From: Planktothricoides raciborskii GIHE-MW2
GTDB lineage: Bacteria; Cyanobacteriota; Cyanobacteriia; Cyanobacteriales; Laspinemataceae
Direction: 5' to 3'
Assembly: GCF_040564635.1 (NCBI RefSeq)
Contig: NZ_CP159837.1
Location: 3,149,001-3,213,000 of the forward strand
DNA length: 64,000 bases
A program made the translations under genes and the position numbers. The notes beneath the pieces are model-generated. The model made no database searches, was not told where the DNA came from, and saw only the letters and a program-made list of their open reading frames with translations. This document shows positions 46,730 to 56,275 of the stretch, in pieces; positions within the stretch are counted from its first letter, which is position 1, and each line of letters begins with the position of its first letter.

Positions 46730-47896
46730 TTAATGCAAAAATTGAGAAATTCTCTGAACCGCTGTTTCGAGAATTTCTGGATCGTGGACGAGGGCAAAGC
46801 GCACATATCCTTCTCCTTCTTTGCCAAAACCCGTACCCGGAGATACGGCAACGCCAGTGGTTTCGACGAGTTGACGACAAAATCCCAGGGCGTTGTTGCT
46901 CCAAGGTTCGGGCAGTTTTGCCCAGACGTACATGGTGGCAAGGGGTTCAGGGACTTGCCAACCGATCCGATTTAAGGCGCCGACAAAGGTATCGCGCCGT
47001 TTGCGGTAAATTTCTACGGTTTCGGCGATGCAGTCTTGGGGGCCGGTCATGGCGGCGATCGCCCCATTGAGAATGCCTTTATATTGGTTAAAATCAATCA
47101 CCGCTTTGACTTGTCGCAGGGCAAGAATCAACTCACGATTTCCCACCGCAAACCCAATCCGAAAACCGCCCATATTATATGGTTTTGACAGGGTAAAAAA
47201 CTCAATGGAAACGGTTTTATCCGGGTCAGCTTGTAAAATTGATGGGGCGACGCCTCCGGCAAAGACAATATCCGCATAAGGGAAATCGTGAACCAGGACT
47301 AAATCATGGTTTTGACAAAATGCCACGGCTTCTTGGAAAAAGGATAAGGGCGCGATCGCACTGGTGGGGTTATGGGGATAACTCAACACCATCATCCGCG
47401 CTTGTTCCAGGACAGCTTGGGGAATTTCTGAAAATATGGGCAAAAACCCGTTTTCTGCCCGTAAAGACATGGGATAAATTTGACCGGACGCCAAATAAAC
47501 TCCCCCCGCATGGGAAGGATAGCCCGGATCCATCAATAAGGCAAACTCCCCTGGATTTAAAATCGCCAAAGGCAAATGGGCAGTCCCCTCTTGAGAACCA
47601 ATCAGTTGGAGTACCTCGGTTTCTGGATCGATCGCCACTCCATATTTATTGGTGTACCATTGAGCGGCGACTTGCCGAAAATCTTTGGTGCCGTGAAACA
47701 ACAAATAACGGTGGGTTTCTGGGTCGGGCAGGGATTGGGCGATCGCCGAAATCGCATTTGGGGGTGCAGGCAGATCGGCTGATCCCAAAGATAAATCAAT
47801 CACATCAAGTCCAGCGGCTTTAGCCTTTGCCTTGGCATTGTCCATATCCGCAAAGACATTAGATCGCAGGGGGTCTAAACGAGTGGCAAACTTCAT
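46730..47896 (-). CDS. Class I/II pyridoxal-phosphate aminotransferase
   Basis: 388 residues. The family pattern is clear: VIDLSLGSADLPAPPNAISA, LLFHGTKDFRQVAAQWY, LIGSQEGTAHLPLAILNPG, SYPHNPTSAIAP, VLVHDFPYADIVF, and the PLP lysine in FFTLSKPYNMGGFRIGFAVG. The substrate cannot be set from sequence; close relatives are annotated as aspartate or LL-diaminopimelate-type aminotransferases. It precedes a thioredoxin gene on the same strand upstream (38 bp gap), and ends before a terminator. Confidence 0.88.
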   Translation of the reverse strand: MKFATRLDPLRSNVFADMDNAKAKAKAAGLDVIDLSLGSADLPAPPNAISAIAQSLPDPETHRYLLFHGTKDFRQVAAQWYTNKYGVAIDPETEVLQLIGSQEGTAHLPLAILNPGEFALLMDPGYPSHAGGVYLASGQIYPMSLRAENGFLPIFSEIPQAVLEQARMMVLSYPHNPTSAIAPLSFFQEAVAFCQNHDLVLVHDFPYADIVFAGGVAPSILQADPDKTVSIEFFTLSKPYNMGGFRIGFAVGNRELILALRQVKAVIDFNQYKGILNGAIAAMTGPQDCIAETVEIYRKRRDTFVGALNRIGWQVPEPLATMYVWAKLPEPWSNNALGFCRQLVETTGVAVSPGTGFGKEGEGYVRFALVHDPEILETAVQRISQFLH

Positions 47897-47934
47897 AAAT
47901 TTTTCTCTCCCAATCTTTCCTTTCTCTGAAACCC

Positions 47935-48282
47935 CTAAGAATCCGTCGCACCGCTTTGAAGCTGAGAATCGAGCAATTGAATGATTTTATCCTTGGTAAT
48001 TGCCCCTTCATGCTCCAGAATTAGCTCACCACTCCGAAACATCCGTAAAGCGGGAACCCCTTCAACCTTATATGCTTTCACGGTTTCTTGATTAGGATCC
48101 ACTTCCATTTTCACCACTTTGAGGCGATCGCTATACATCTGGGCGATCTTGTCCATCGAAGGTGACACCAAACGACAAGGGCCACACCAAGGTGCCCAAA
48201 AATAAGCTAAAACAGGTTGCTCAGACTCCAATACTTCTGTTTTAAATTCCTTATCTGTAATGACTTGAACGCTACCGCTCAT
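47935..48282 (-). CDS. Thioredoxin
   Basis: 115 residues with the WAPWCGPC active site (about residue 30), YKVEGVPALRMF including the cis-Pro, and a normal C-terminal helix. A typical soluble thioredoxin of the cyanobacterial type for redox control of enzymes. It lies directly upstream of the aminotransferase gene on the same strand and may be co-transcribed with it. The specific m/x/y type is not assigned. Confidence 0.94.
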   Translation of the reverse strand: MSGSVQVITDKEFKTEVLESEQPVLAYFWAPWCGPCRLVSPSMDKIAQMYSDRLKVVKMEVDPNQETVKAYKVEGVPALRMFRSGELILEHEGAITKDKIIQLLDSQLQSGATDS

Positions 48283-48614
48283 TAGACCTTCTCTATAAAT
48301 TCTTACTTGACTGTTAATAATCTTTCTCGATTGGTTACGAGAACAAGTTCAATTTGTTTTTTGGCGCGATCGTCAGCAGACAGATGGGATCTGCACTTTA
48401 CTGACTCCACCTTTCTTTAATTTATCATGTTAGGGTTTTCTCCTTAAACCCACGAGCATTTTTTCCGGGAAATGGCCAAAAAAATGATCCCCTGACCCCC
48501 AGGCCAGAGGATAATTCATTACAAGCGGTCAGCGATCGGCTATCGGTCATCAACTATCAGCTATCAGCGGTTGAGAGGCGATCGGGCGAAGTCTCTACAT
48601 CACCAAATGCATCA
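48283..48614. other. Spacer between vipp1 and the thioredoxin gene
   Basis: About 330 bp. A repeated AGCGATCGGCTATCGGTCAT / CAACTATCAGCTATCAGCGG-like stretch lies near 48530-48570. No gene is seen. Confidence 0.4.
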
Positions 48615-49382
48615 CTAAATGCCGTCAAGTTCAGCCCGTAATTTTTCCAACTCGTCGTCAACGGCTGTTTTTTTGCCAGTGGTTTGACCCGAAGAAGGTA
48701 ACTGACCTTGAGCCGCAGAACCTCCAGTTAACAATTGTTGCTTCATCGCCGCCAGTTCATCCTCCACGCCGCTACCAGCTTCCAGCAGAGCAAATTGTTG
48801 CTCCAGACCGGAACTGCCCAGTTCTGCTGCCGCTTGAGAACGCGCTTCCATTTGTAAGACTTTCTCTTCCATGCGGTCAAAGGCACTCATCGCACTGCTG
48901 GTATTCAGCGAACCAATGGTATTTTGCAATTGTTCATTTGCTTTGGCTGCTTGGGCGCGGGCTTTGAGCATATTTTTCTTGGTCTTGGCTTCGGAAATTT
49001 TACTTTCCAAACCGATCAAGTTGCGCTTGAGAGTCTCCACCTGGGAGCTTTGCTGGTCTAACTGAGCTTTAATCGTTTCAGCGGTTTCCGTGTTAGTTTT
49101 TTTCCGCTGGAGAGCTTGACGAGCCAGTTCTTCATCCCCTTTTTGTAAAGCCAGCATCGCTCTTTGTTGCCAGGTATTAGCCTCGGTTTGCGCTTGTTCG
49201 TACTGTTTCTGGCTTCTTTTTTGGGTCGCAATGGCCGTGGCCACTGCTTGACGCAGTTGTACCAGGTCTTCCTGCATATCAACAATCGCTTGCTCCAGAA
49301 TCTTTTCCGGATCTTCCGCTTTGTTGACTAAATCGTTGATATTCGCTTTAACTACACGCCCTATACGATCGAACAATCCCAT
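48615..49382 (-). CDS. vipp1: Vesicle-inducing protein in plastids Vipp1 (IM30/PspA family)
   Basis: 255 residues, nearly all helical coiled coil. It starts with the amphipathic helix MGLFDRIGRVVKANINDLVN, followed by KAEDPEKILEQAIVDMQEDL. Relative to PspA it has an extra C-terminal tail (residues 220-255: flexible GGSAAQGQLPSSGQTTG, then DDELEKLRAELDGI), the Vipp1-specific helix. Vipp1 forms membrane-remodelling rings needed for thylakoid maintenance. Monocistronic by spacing. Confidence 0.95.
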   Translation of the reverse strand: MGLFDRIGRVVKANINDLVNKAEDPEKILEQAIVDMQEDLVQLRQAVATAIATQKRSQKQYEQAQTEANTWQQRAMLALQKGDEELARQALQRKKTNTETAETIKAQLDQQSSQVETLKRNLIGLESKISEAKTKKNMLKARAQAAKANEQLQNTIGSLNTSSAMSAFDRMEEKVLQMEARSQAAAELGSSGLEQQFALLEAGSGVEDELAAMKQQLLTGGSAAQGQLPSSGQTTGKKTAVDDELEKLRAELDGI

Positions 49383-49995
49383 GATTCTTTTTTCCTTTCC
49401 GCGTTAACAAATATACTTAGTTTACTCGCGTCAGCGATCGGGTTGAATGAAACCAGACTCGCCCACTGCCATAGAGAGCTAGAACCATCGGACTGACGCA
49501 AATACTCTTTTTCTATTCTAAGTCCGATGCCAATTGCTTGACAGCAATTTTTATCGCCGCAGGGATATCTATGCGATATCTATCTAGTTTAAGAACTACA
49601 GGCGGCAATTGAGCAATTACAGAAAAAATTTTGTCTCAGTGGGGAGTAGCCGCCAGGGATCGGCTGAATCAAACAAGGATCCCGACCAAGAAGCAGTCCA
49701 ATCATCCCAAAGATCCCAAATTACGCCGATCTTTTTTTCTATCCTCGATCGCTGGAGGGAAAAAATCTGCCCTCCGCAGCAATTCAGCCAAACATGAAGG
49801 GGGCGATCGCGTAGTCATGGCCTAAACAAAACAATTGTTGAATTAATCAAGATTAATTTAACAATTCAGGTCGATCCCCCCCTAGGGGATATGATAAACT
49901 ATTTCACAAGAGTGTAACCCCGGTATAGCGTCTAAGTAATTGAACTTATCCGGGATTTAGCACTCGATCCAGCCACGCAAATGGAGGAAGATTAA
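49383..49995. other. Divergent region between vipp1 and the chelatase gene
   Basis: About 610 bp with HIP1-like sites. Frames at 49609-49825 are not convincing. Near 49895-49960 the sequence includes TATGATAAACTATTTCACAA, which may be promoter-like. GGAGG at 49983 is the ribosome-binding site for the next gene. Confidence 0.45.
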
Positions 49996-51144
49996 GTGGT
50001 TGCAACTCCCGAAAAACTCCAAGAAATCCCCCAAGCAATTTCCGGTAAAAATAAAATCGCTGTTTTGCTGATGGGATATGGCGAAGTAGAAAGCTACGAA
50101 GATTTCGCCAACTATAATGAACAAGCGCTCAATTTACTGACCGCAAAATTTGCCCCAGTTCCTACCTGGATGTATCCCCCGTTTGCCAAATTATTGGCGA
50201 TGTTTGATTTTCACGAATGGAATCACCAGCATGGACACTTTATTTCTCCCCATAATGGGATTTTTGAACAACAAAGAGCCGGGATTGAAGCCGAACTGCA
50301 AAAACGTTGGGGAAGCGATGTTCAAGTCTTCAAAGCTTTTAACTTTTGTGCGCCTTTCTTGCCCGCACAAGTCATCGCTGAAATCAAAGATCAAGGATTT
50401 GATCAGTTATTAATTTATCCTTTGTTAGTGGTGGATTCTATTTTCACCAGTGGCATTGCTATTGAGCAAGTAAATAAAGCATTGGATCGGTTAAATCAAG
50501 ATCCAGAACCCTGGCTCAAGGGAATGCGTTATATTCCGTCTTTTTACAATCAACCAGCCTATATTGATTTGATGGCCGAGATGGTTGAAACGGAAATTGC
50601 CTCGGAACTTGGTGATAAATATTTGCCTTCAGAAATTGGCATTGTGCTGATGAATCATGGTTGTCCCCATGAAGCCAAAGGATTTGTTTCCGGGATTGAT
50701 GAATCTCAGGCTCTTTATGAATTAGTCCGCAACAAACTGATTAACCGTTATCCCTTAATTTCTGTGGGTTGGTTAAATCATCAAACTCCTTTGATTAAAT
50801 GGACGCAACCGAATGCGGAATTGGCAGCGCTGAATTTAATTCAGTTAGGGGCTAAGGCGATTGTGTTTATGCCGATTGGATTTGCTACGGAAAATCACGA
50901 GACACTTTTAGATGTTCATCATATTATTCATGCGATCGAACGGCGTTTTAGTCAGGTGTCATTTATTCAGATGTCTTGTGTGAATGAACATCCCAGTTTC
51001 TTGAAAATGGCGGCAGAATGGGCGAATCCTCAAATAGAAGCGCTGTTATCCGAGTCGGCTTTATCCGAGTCAGCGATTGGACCCATCCATCACCATAGTT
51101 CATCTCACAGCCATCATCATTCACATCACCATCACAGTCATTAA
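49996..51144 (+). CDS. Ferrochelatase-family protein with His-rich C-terminus
   Basis: 382 residues, GTG start with GGAGGAAG upstream. KIAVLLMGYGEVESYEDFA matches the first strand of ferrochelatases; IVLMNHGCPHEAKG gives the catalytic-site His and PIGFATENHETLLDVHHI the conserved Glu. The fold is therefore that of a metal chelatase. It differs from the canonical cyanobacterial HemH: the usual GGP..DV.PFL start is absent, there is no C-terminal chlorophyll-binding helix, and it ends in HHHSSSHSHHHSHHHHSH, which could store or deliver Ni, Co, Zn or Fe. The substrate is not known; it may be a second chelatase rather than the haem enzyme. Confidence 0.78.
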   Translation: MVATPEKLQEIPQAISGKNKIAVLLMGYGEVESYEDFANYNEQALNLLTAKFAPVPTWMYPPFAKLLAMFDFHEWNHQHGHFISPHNGIFEQQRAGIEAELQKRWGSDVQVFKAFNFCAPFLPAQVIAEIKDQGFDQLLIYPLLVVDSIFTSGIAIEQVNKALDRLNQDPEPWLKGMRYIPSFYNQPAYIDLMAEMVETEIASELGDKYLPSEIGIVLMNHGCPHEAKGFVSGIDESQALYELVRNKLINRYPLISVGWLNHQTPLIKWTQPNAELAALNLIQLGAKAIVFMPIGFATENHETLLDVHHIIHAIERRFSQVSFIQMSCVNEHPSFLKMAAEWANPQIEALLSESALSESAIGPIHHHSSSHSHHHSHHHHSH

Positions 51145-51153
51145 AAGGTCTTA

Positions 51154-51203
51154 ATTATTCAGAATTCAGCAGTCTGAAGTATTGCTGCTGAATTCTGAAT
51201 AAT
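51154..51203. terminator. Bidirectional terminator
   Basis: ATTATTCAGAATTCAGCAG and CTGCTGAATTCTGAATAAT are exact inverse repeats of 19 bp with a 12-nt loop, between convergent genes. Confidence 0.85.
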
Positions 51204-51230
51204 CAGAACTAACGGCGATCGCCTTTAAGC

Positions 51231-53090
51231 TTAAGGTTCGCGATTTTTTCTCACTTTCAGGTCTTGTAAAGAGTTACCAATACCCTGAATAATTCCCTGA
51301 GCAATTAACCCAATTCCTCGACCTAATTGCATCAGCAAATAGCGACCTCCACTGCCGAGAAAGACCATCATGGATTCGACCCGGGGGGCGATCGCATCTC
51401 TGGTCTCCAGCAACAAAGTCACGGTTTGTTGTAATCCATTTAATTGGGCTAACTCCTCCCGTCGTGGGGCATAACTGGAAATTTTGCGGATGCCCCGCTC
51501 ATCTAACACTAATAAAACATATTGACTTTCAAAGATAGACTTGGGTTCTTGCCAATATTTTTGCCAGCGATATCGCCAAGATAAATTATTTCTAAAACGT
51601 TCAATTTCTCGCGTAGTCATCCACCGCGAATCATAAAAATCTTGTTTAATTTTTTCCACATCAGCCAACCGATTTAACAGGGGATAAATCACTGCATTCG
51701 CCACTTGAATCATTAAATTTTCTAGCAAAAATTCGGCGTGTTGCAATGATTCTGAACTGTCGGCTAAATATTCCACATTTTCTATAGTAAAAGATGTTTG
51801 AAATAATAAATAAGAAAATAACTCACTCCCTTGGGGTATTTTATTCAAAATACTGGCTTGAACCTGAGCGGCATCTTGGCTAATCAATGGCACAATATCA
51901 ACAATTTGTTGATTGCCCATAGACAAGCCCATAGACAGGGAAGAATATTTGCCAAAAAATTCAATAATGGTGGCTTGCCATAAATCACTCAGGAGTATTT
52001 CCTGTTTTTCCTGCAATCCATCAGGCTGAATCTGAGAATATTTTAAAGTGCCGATAATTTCCTCAAATTGGCGCAAAATTAGGTAGAAAAGTTGCTGTTT
52101 TTTTTCAAGCTTCAGAATATCAATTTCTAGGGGTATATCGGTTAAATTTTCCAACCGAGATTGGAGTTTAGTTAAGATGCGATCGAATAACTGAGATTTC
52201 AAGGTGGAGAAATCTAAAGGATAAATTTGGGGCGATCGCTGTAAATCTCCGGATACCGAAAACCTTAAATCTATGCTATTCTGGGTGGAAACTGGTGAAA
52301 TTTTCACCTCAGAAAAACTGACAGTATTTTCCAGAGTTAATTGCGTTTCAGATCCACTAATAGCAGGCAAAATCTGATTTACCAGCCAACGAGCGACCCT
52401 GAGTTCTCGTCGTCGTCCCAAGAGAAAAAAACGATCGAACTGTGATAAGTGGATATTTTTTAGTTGAGCATCTAATTCAACAATGTGGGCATTCATTTGC
52501 CGATTCGCCGATAGCCGCAGATTTTGCATCCATAAACGGCGAGGCTTCACAGAAATTGGCGACCCTGTGACCGTGGCCGATAACCGCCGCTGTTTTCCAG
52601 AAATTGGGATGTCACCGCCAACCCAATCGCTGATCCCCGCCGTGATTTGCCGAATGGCATTGACCAGAACTGTCGGCTCGGTGCCTTTAGGAAAATATCC
52701 TTTAACCCCTAATTCACGAGCCGCATGAATTTCTCTGTCACTGAGCCAGGAATCAATCAATAACAGAGGCAGTTGGGCATATTCACTTTTTAAGGTTTTA
52801 ATTAGAGCGATCGCGCCTTGGTCTGGTTCCGCCGGAGTGACTCCCTCCACAGCCAAAAGCACCAAGTCTATAGATGGCGCTGCCGAGGGTGCGCTTTTAA
52901 TTTCCTGACTTTTAATTTCCTGACTTTTAATTTCCTTTAACTCATGCAAAGCTGCGGCAACCGTTGAAACATCTACCAGGACAGAAATCTCGGCAAACTG
53001 AGCCAAAAAAGTTCTTAATCCCAGTCGAAAGATGGGGTCATGGTCAATTAGTATTAGCCTGATGGCTTTGCCCTGAAGATCATTGCTCAT
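51231..53090 (-). CDS. DUF3685 (Ycf55-like) protein with receiver-like N-terminus
   Basis: 619 residues. The first 160 residues look like a response-regulator receiver (IRLILIDHDPIFRLGLRTFL, LPLLLIDSWLSDREIHAARE, LGVKGYFPKGTEPTVLVNAI), but the phosphoacceptor position reads DLVLLAVEG, without Asp, so it is probably not phosphorylated. The rest is the DUF3685/Ycf55 domain with WRYRWQKYWQEPKSIFESQY and VLLVLDERGIRKI. Its role is unknown. A short tandem repeat (EIKSQEIKSQEIKS) sits in the receiver part. Confidence 0.82.
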   Translation of the reverse strand: MSNDLQGKAIRLILIDHDPIFRLGLRTFLAQFAEISVLVDVSTVAAALHELKEIKSQEIKSQEIKSAPSAAPSIDLVLLAVEGVTPAEPDQGAIALIKTLKSEYAQLPLLLIDSWLSDREIHAARELGVKGYFPKGTEPTVLVNAIRQITAGISDWVGGDIPISGKQRRLSATVTGSPISVKPRRLWMQNLRLSANRQMNAHIVELDAQLKNIHLSQFDRFFLLGRRRELRVARWLVNQILPAISGSETQLTLENTVSFSEVKISPVSTQNSIDLRFSVSGDLQRSPQIYPLDFSTLKSQLFDRILTKLQSRLENLTDIPLEIDILKLEKKQQLFYLILRQFEEIIGTLKYSQIQPDGLQEKQEILLSDLWQATIIEFFGKYSSLSMGLSMGNQQIVDIVPLISQDAAQVQASILNKIPQGSELFSYLLFQTSFTIENVEYLADSSESLQHAEFLLENLMIQVANAVIYPLLNRLADVEKIKQDFYDSRWMTTREIERFRNNLSWRYRWQKYWQEPKSIFESQYVLLVLDERGIRKISSYAPRREELAQLNGLQQTVTLLLETRDAIAPRVESMMVFLGSGGRYLLMQLGRGIGLIAQGIIQGIGNSLQDLKVRKNREP

Positions 53091-53176
53091 TGACTATTGT
53101 TTAGGGTTCAGGGTTTGTGGGCAAGATGTTGAATGTTGATTGTTTGAAAACAAGACACTCAACATTCAATATACCT

Positions 53177-55513
53177 TTATTCAATGCCATCAATTGCTGG
53201 AGCATCATTATAGGTTGGCTCAGACGCTGCTGGCTCTTGGTAAACCGGCTCCGGTTCTTGGTAAACCGGGGCGGGTTCTTGGTAAACCGGGGCGGGTTCT
53301 TGGTAAACCGGGGCGGGTTCTTGGTAAACCGGGGCGGGTTCTTGGTAAACCGGGGCGGGTTCTTGGTAAACCGGGGCGGGTTCTTGGTAAACCGGGGCGG
53401 GTTCTTGGTAAACCGGGGCGGGTTCTTGGTAATAAACCGGCTCCGGTTCTTGGTAAACTGGCGCGGGTTCTTGATAACGGGGCGGGGGTGGTTCTTGGTA
53501 AACCGGAGCCGGTTGTTGATAGGTGGCTCGTCGCGAGGCTTCTTGTTCCGCTCGAATGGCTTCTAACTGTCCTGACCACTGGGCGATCGCCTCTTGAGCT
53601 TGAGGATACAACGCCCGACCATAGCTAATTTGATAGGCAGTATCGATCGCCAAACCCAAACTGCCTTGGGCAGCCAAAGTCTTGGCTTGATCCAGAATCG
53701 GTTGATCCTGAGCAATTTCTATCGTGCTTTGCCATTTACTAATTTCTGCTTGCGCTTCTTTATATAATGCTCGATCTGAGGTAATTTTTTTGGCAGTAGT
53801 GATAGCTTCTGGCAACTTGTTCGCTTTTGCCAGGGCTAAAGCTTGATCTAAGATCGGTTGATCTTCAATCCGTTGAATTTTTTTCGTCCAATTCGCAATC
53901 AAAGTTTGGGCTGAAACCCGCATCTGTCGGCCTTTTTCTACCTGACTCGCCACGGCGATCGCGGCTTGGTAAGCTTCAATCGAGCCGGGGAGGGCGATTT
54001 GTTGCGCTTGGGCGACATAAAAGCGATCCTCAAATAGCTGAATTTCTTTGCTCCATTGACCAATTAAGCTTTGACCCTCGATTCGTCTAGGGCGGTCAAC
54101 AGTAACCATTTGCGCTTGGTCGATCGCCAGTTTTAATATCCAGGGATGATTAAAACTGGCAGTTAAAGTCGCTAATTGTAATTGCAATAAATCTTCAATT
54201 TGTTGATTGGCCTTGGTTTGGAAACCTTGAACTTCCTTATGTAAAGGGCTATTCGGTTCAATATTTCCCATCGCGGCGATCGCCTCAGAAAAAGCAAACA
54301 CTTGCGCCAATCGGTCACTGGCAGAATTCTGTGACTTCATCAGCTTCTGTGCGGCGATCAGGGTAATCAAATCGCGACTTTCGCGATACAAGGCCAAATT
54401 ATCGCGAGGCACCCAGTTCGCGGCTTTCACTGCACCTTCAATATCATTTTGCTGCCAAAGCTTTTGGGCAATTTGCAGCAAATCTCGACTCCAGGTGACA
54501 ATATCTTTTTTCGCCGCTTCAGCGGCTGATGTTTGTGGTTGAATTTGTCGAGCCAGGTCAATGCCAAAAGCCAAGTCTGCTACGCTTTTAAATCCAGCGG
54601 TGTACCGAGCTTCTTTTAATTTATCCCAAGCCTGTTTTTCTTGAGAAATTTGCTCCTTGAGTTGATTGTAACGAGTGCTGCGCCAGTAAACATTGTCAAG
54701 TTCTAATAAATTTCGGGCATAGTTTTCCGCTTGTCTCCAGTCTTGTTTTTTGATGGCATCTTGGGCTTTGTCATATATGGTTTTGCCATCCGCCCAATTG
54801 CCTTGCCAGGTAGCGACTTCATTTTGAATCGCTGTATATGCTGGGGAACTGGCGGGAATTTTTTGAATCAATGCTTCCGCTTGATCGAGATCCCCCGCTA
54901 AATATTGTTCGCGAGCGAGATCCATAATTTTCATCGACCATTCTCCGACCAATTTGTTGGCCTGAGCTTTTAAGGGGTGGTCATCAGGCCAATCTTGTAC
55001 CAGGGCGATCGCCGCTACCAAGTCGTCTAAGTTTTTGGACTCAGCACTTCTCTGGGCACAGTAAAGCCGCTGGCGATCGGAAGTCAATTGATCTGTTTGC
55101 TCACAATTAATCGGCGGGGGCATAGTCAGCAACCAACGCAGTGCCATCACCCCAGTGGTGCTGCAAGCCACAAGCACCGCCAGCCAGAGACTCGGCCAAG
55201 TAAAAATATATTTTGATCCATAACCCAACACTTTGCCGCAACCACGGAGCAGAAGCGCTCCCTTTTCTTTAAGCTGGATCTTTTTCGATGAATCTTTGGG
55301 CTGAGACAGAATCTCTTCAACCGAGTTAGGAAGATGTCCATGTTGTGAGTCCACAGATAACACACTGGAGCCATCAGATCCCTGTTTTAAGCTGATCTGG
55401 CGTTTATGAAGTAGTAAATACTGGGTAACGGCTGTGCCGCTCCGCCTGGTTTTTGGTCTGCGTAATCGTTGTACTGCCTGTGTATTCGATTGGTCAAATT
55501 GTTTTTTCACCAT
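53177..55513 (-). CDS. Membrane-anchored helical-repeat protein with Pro-rich repeat tail
   Basis: 778 residues. A basic cytosolic N-terminus of about 110 residues is followed by one membrane helix (YIFTWPSLWLAVLVACSTTG), so the long C-terminal part should be outside the cytoplasm or in the lumen. Residues 150-650 form helical repeats of TPR-like spacing with recurrent WS/WQ...A pairs (AQDAIKKQDWRQAENYARNL, ALALAKANKLPEAITTAKKI). The tail is EPAPVYQ repeated about eight times exactly, with variants on both sides. I cannot name the family; homologues without the tail are likely. The tail could bind other proteins or cell wall. Confidence 0.75.
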   Translation of the reverse strand: MVKKQFDQSNTQAVQRLRRPKTRRSGTAVTQYLLLHKRQISLKQGSDGSSVLSVDSQHGHLPNSVEEILSQPKDSSKKIQLKEKGALLLRGCGKVLGYGSKYIFTWPSLWLAVLVACSTTGVMALRWLLTMPPPINCEQTDQLTSDRQRLYCAQRSAESKNLDDLVAAIALVQDWPDDHPLKAQANKLVGEWSMKIMDLAREQYLAGDLDQAEALIQKIPASSPAYTAIQNEVATWQGNWADGKTIYDKAQDAIKKQDWRQAENYARNLLELDNVYWRSTRYNQLKEQISQEKQAWDKLKEARYTAGFKSVADLAFGIDLARQIQPQTSAAEAAKKDIVTWSRDLLQIAQKLWQQNDIEGAVKAANWVPRDNLALYRESRDLITLIAAQKLMKSQNSASDRLAQVFAFSEAIAAMGNIEPNSPLHKEVQGFQTKANQQIEDLLQLQLATLTASFNHPWILKLAIDQAQMVTVDRPRRIEGQSLIGQWSKEIQLFEDRFYVAQAQQIALPGSIEAYQAAIAVASQVEKGRQMRVSAQTLIANWTKKIQRIEDQPILDQALALAKANKLPEAITTAKKITSDRALYKEAQAEISKWQSTIEIAQDQPILDQAKTLAAQGSLGLAIDTAYQISYGRALYPQAQEAIAQWSGQLEAIRAEQEASRRATYQQPAPVYQEPPPPRYQEPAPVYQEPEPVYYQEPAPVYQEPAPVYQEPAPVYQEPAPVYQEPAPVYQEPAPVYQEPAPVYQEPAPVYQEPEPVYQEPAASEPTYNDAPAIDGIE
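53255..53422. repeat. Eight exact tandem copies of a 21-bp unit
   Basis: Unit TTCTTGGTAAACCGGGGCGG plus G, encoding EPAPVYQ on the minus strand. Diverged units extend on both sides (53220-53510). The period of 21 keeps the frame. Plus-strand frames open across this region are antisense shadows. Confidence 0.95.
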
Positions 55514-55816
55514 AGCTTATATAGATTCCTACCAGATCAACACCAGTTTTAGCCCTAAATATTTATGAGAGCAAGTATTAAATAATAAGTCTAGACAAGT
55601 CTAGCCATTCGTTCCTAGTCAGCGGAATTAGAGGTGCGGCGATAGTGCGTCCGCACCGCCGAAGCGATCGCTCCCTTTTCCAGCATATTTTTTCGGGGGT
55701 GCAATCAAGATCCGTTTGGCGATGTTGCATCCGCAACGCCGAAGCTATCGCTCACGGCGATCCAGTTGTCGGTGAATGTTTGGTCTTGACCTAAATTTTC
55801 CGCCTGTTAGACCGAT
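55514..55816. other. Spacer with dispersed repeats
   Basis: About 300 bp between two minus-strand genes. Two related repeat blocks lie near 55637-55672 (GGCGATAGTGCGTCCGCACC) and 55721-55755 (GGCGATGTTGCATCCGCAAC), both of the family seen in purQ. Confidence 0.65.
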
Positions 55817-56275
55817 CTAGTCAGTCACGGCAATCTGTTCAGAGGTTTCAGCCGACGATAATCGATAACCGTAAAAATCAATTCGGTAATCAGTAATTTG
55901 AACGCCAGTTTGCGCTTCTATTTGCTTGATCAGTTCTTCTGGTAATGTTACATAAATATCCAAAAGTTGACCTGTGTTGAGACAATTGATATGACTGTGG
56001 GAGTCACTGATGTTCCCATACAGCCGCCCATCGGATCGCTCGATACATTCGATAATCCCTTGACCGGATAAGGCTTCGAGGTTTTGATACACCGAAGTAT
56101 GACCAATGGCTTTGCCTTCTCGATTGAGGCGATCGTAAATTTCCCGCGCCGAAAGATGTTCTGGAACCTGCCACAGCAGTTCCAAAATAAATCGCCTCTG
56201 ACGGCTCATCCGCATCCCTAAATCTCGACATTGGTTTAAAGCATCTTCTAAAGAGGAAATTTTTTTCACAGCCAC
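55817..56275 (-). CDS. Fur-family transcriptional regulator
   Basis: 152 residues. The winged helix is clear (GMRMSRQRRFILELLWQVPE, LSAREIYDRLNREGKAIGHT, SVYQNLEALSGQGIIECIER). The dimerisation part has DSHSHINCLNTGQLLDI. Most Fur proteins have a CXXC pair at this position; here only the first Cys is present (NCLNTG), so the structural zinc site is altered, as in the cyanobacterial peroxide-type Fur branch. Likely a metal- or peroxide-responsive repressor. The target is not evident. Confidence 0.88.
   Translation of the reverse strand: MAVKKISSLEDALNQCRDLGMRMSRQRRFILELLWQVPEHLSAREIYDRLNREGKAIGHTSVYQNLEALSGQGIIECIERSDGRLYGNISDSHSHINCLNTGQLLDIYVTLPEELIKQIEAQTGVQITDYRIDFYGYRLSSAETSEQIAVTD

Noticed and set aside
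49609-49825. Two overlapping plus-strand ORFs upstream of the chelatase gene
   Set aside because: They overlap in different frames, lack ribosome-binding sites and show no protein-like pattern.
53117-53628. Plus-strand repeat-rich ORFs and a minus-strand alternative frame
   Set aside because: Antisense or out-of-frame readings of the 21-bp repeat that encodes EPAPVYQ in the long membrane protein.
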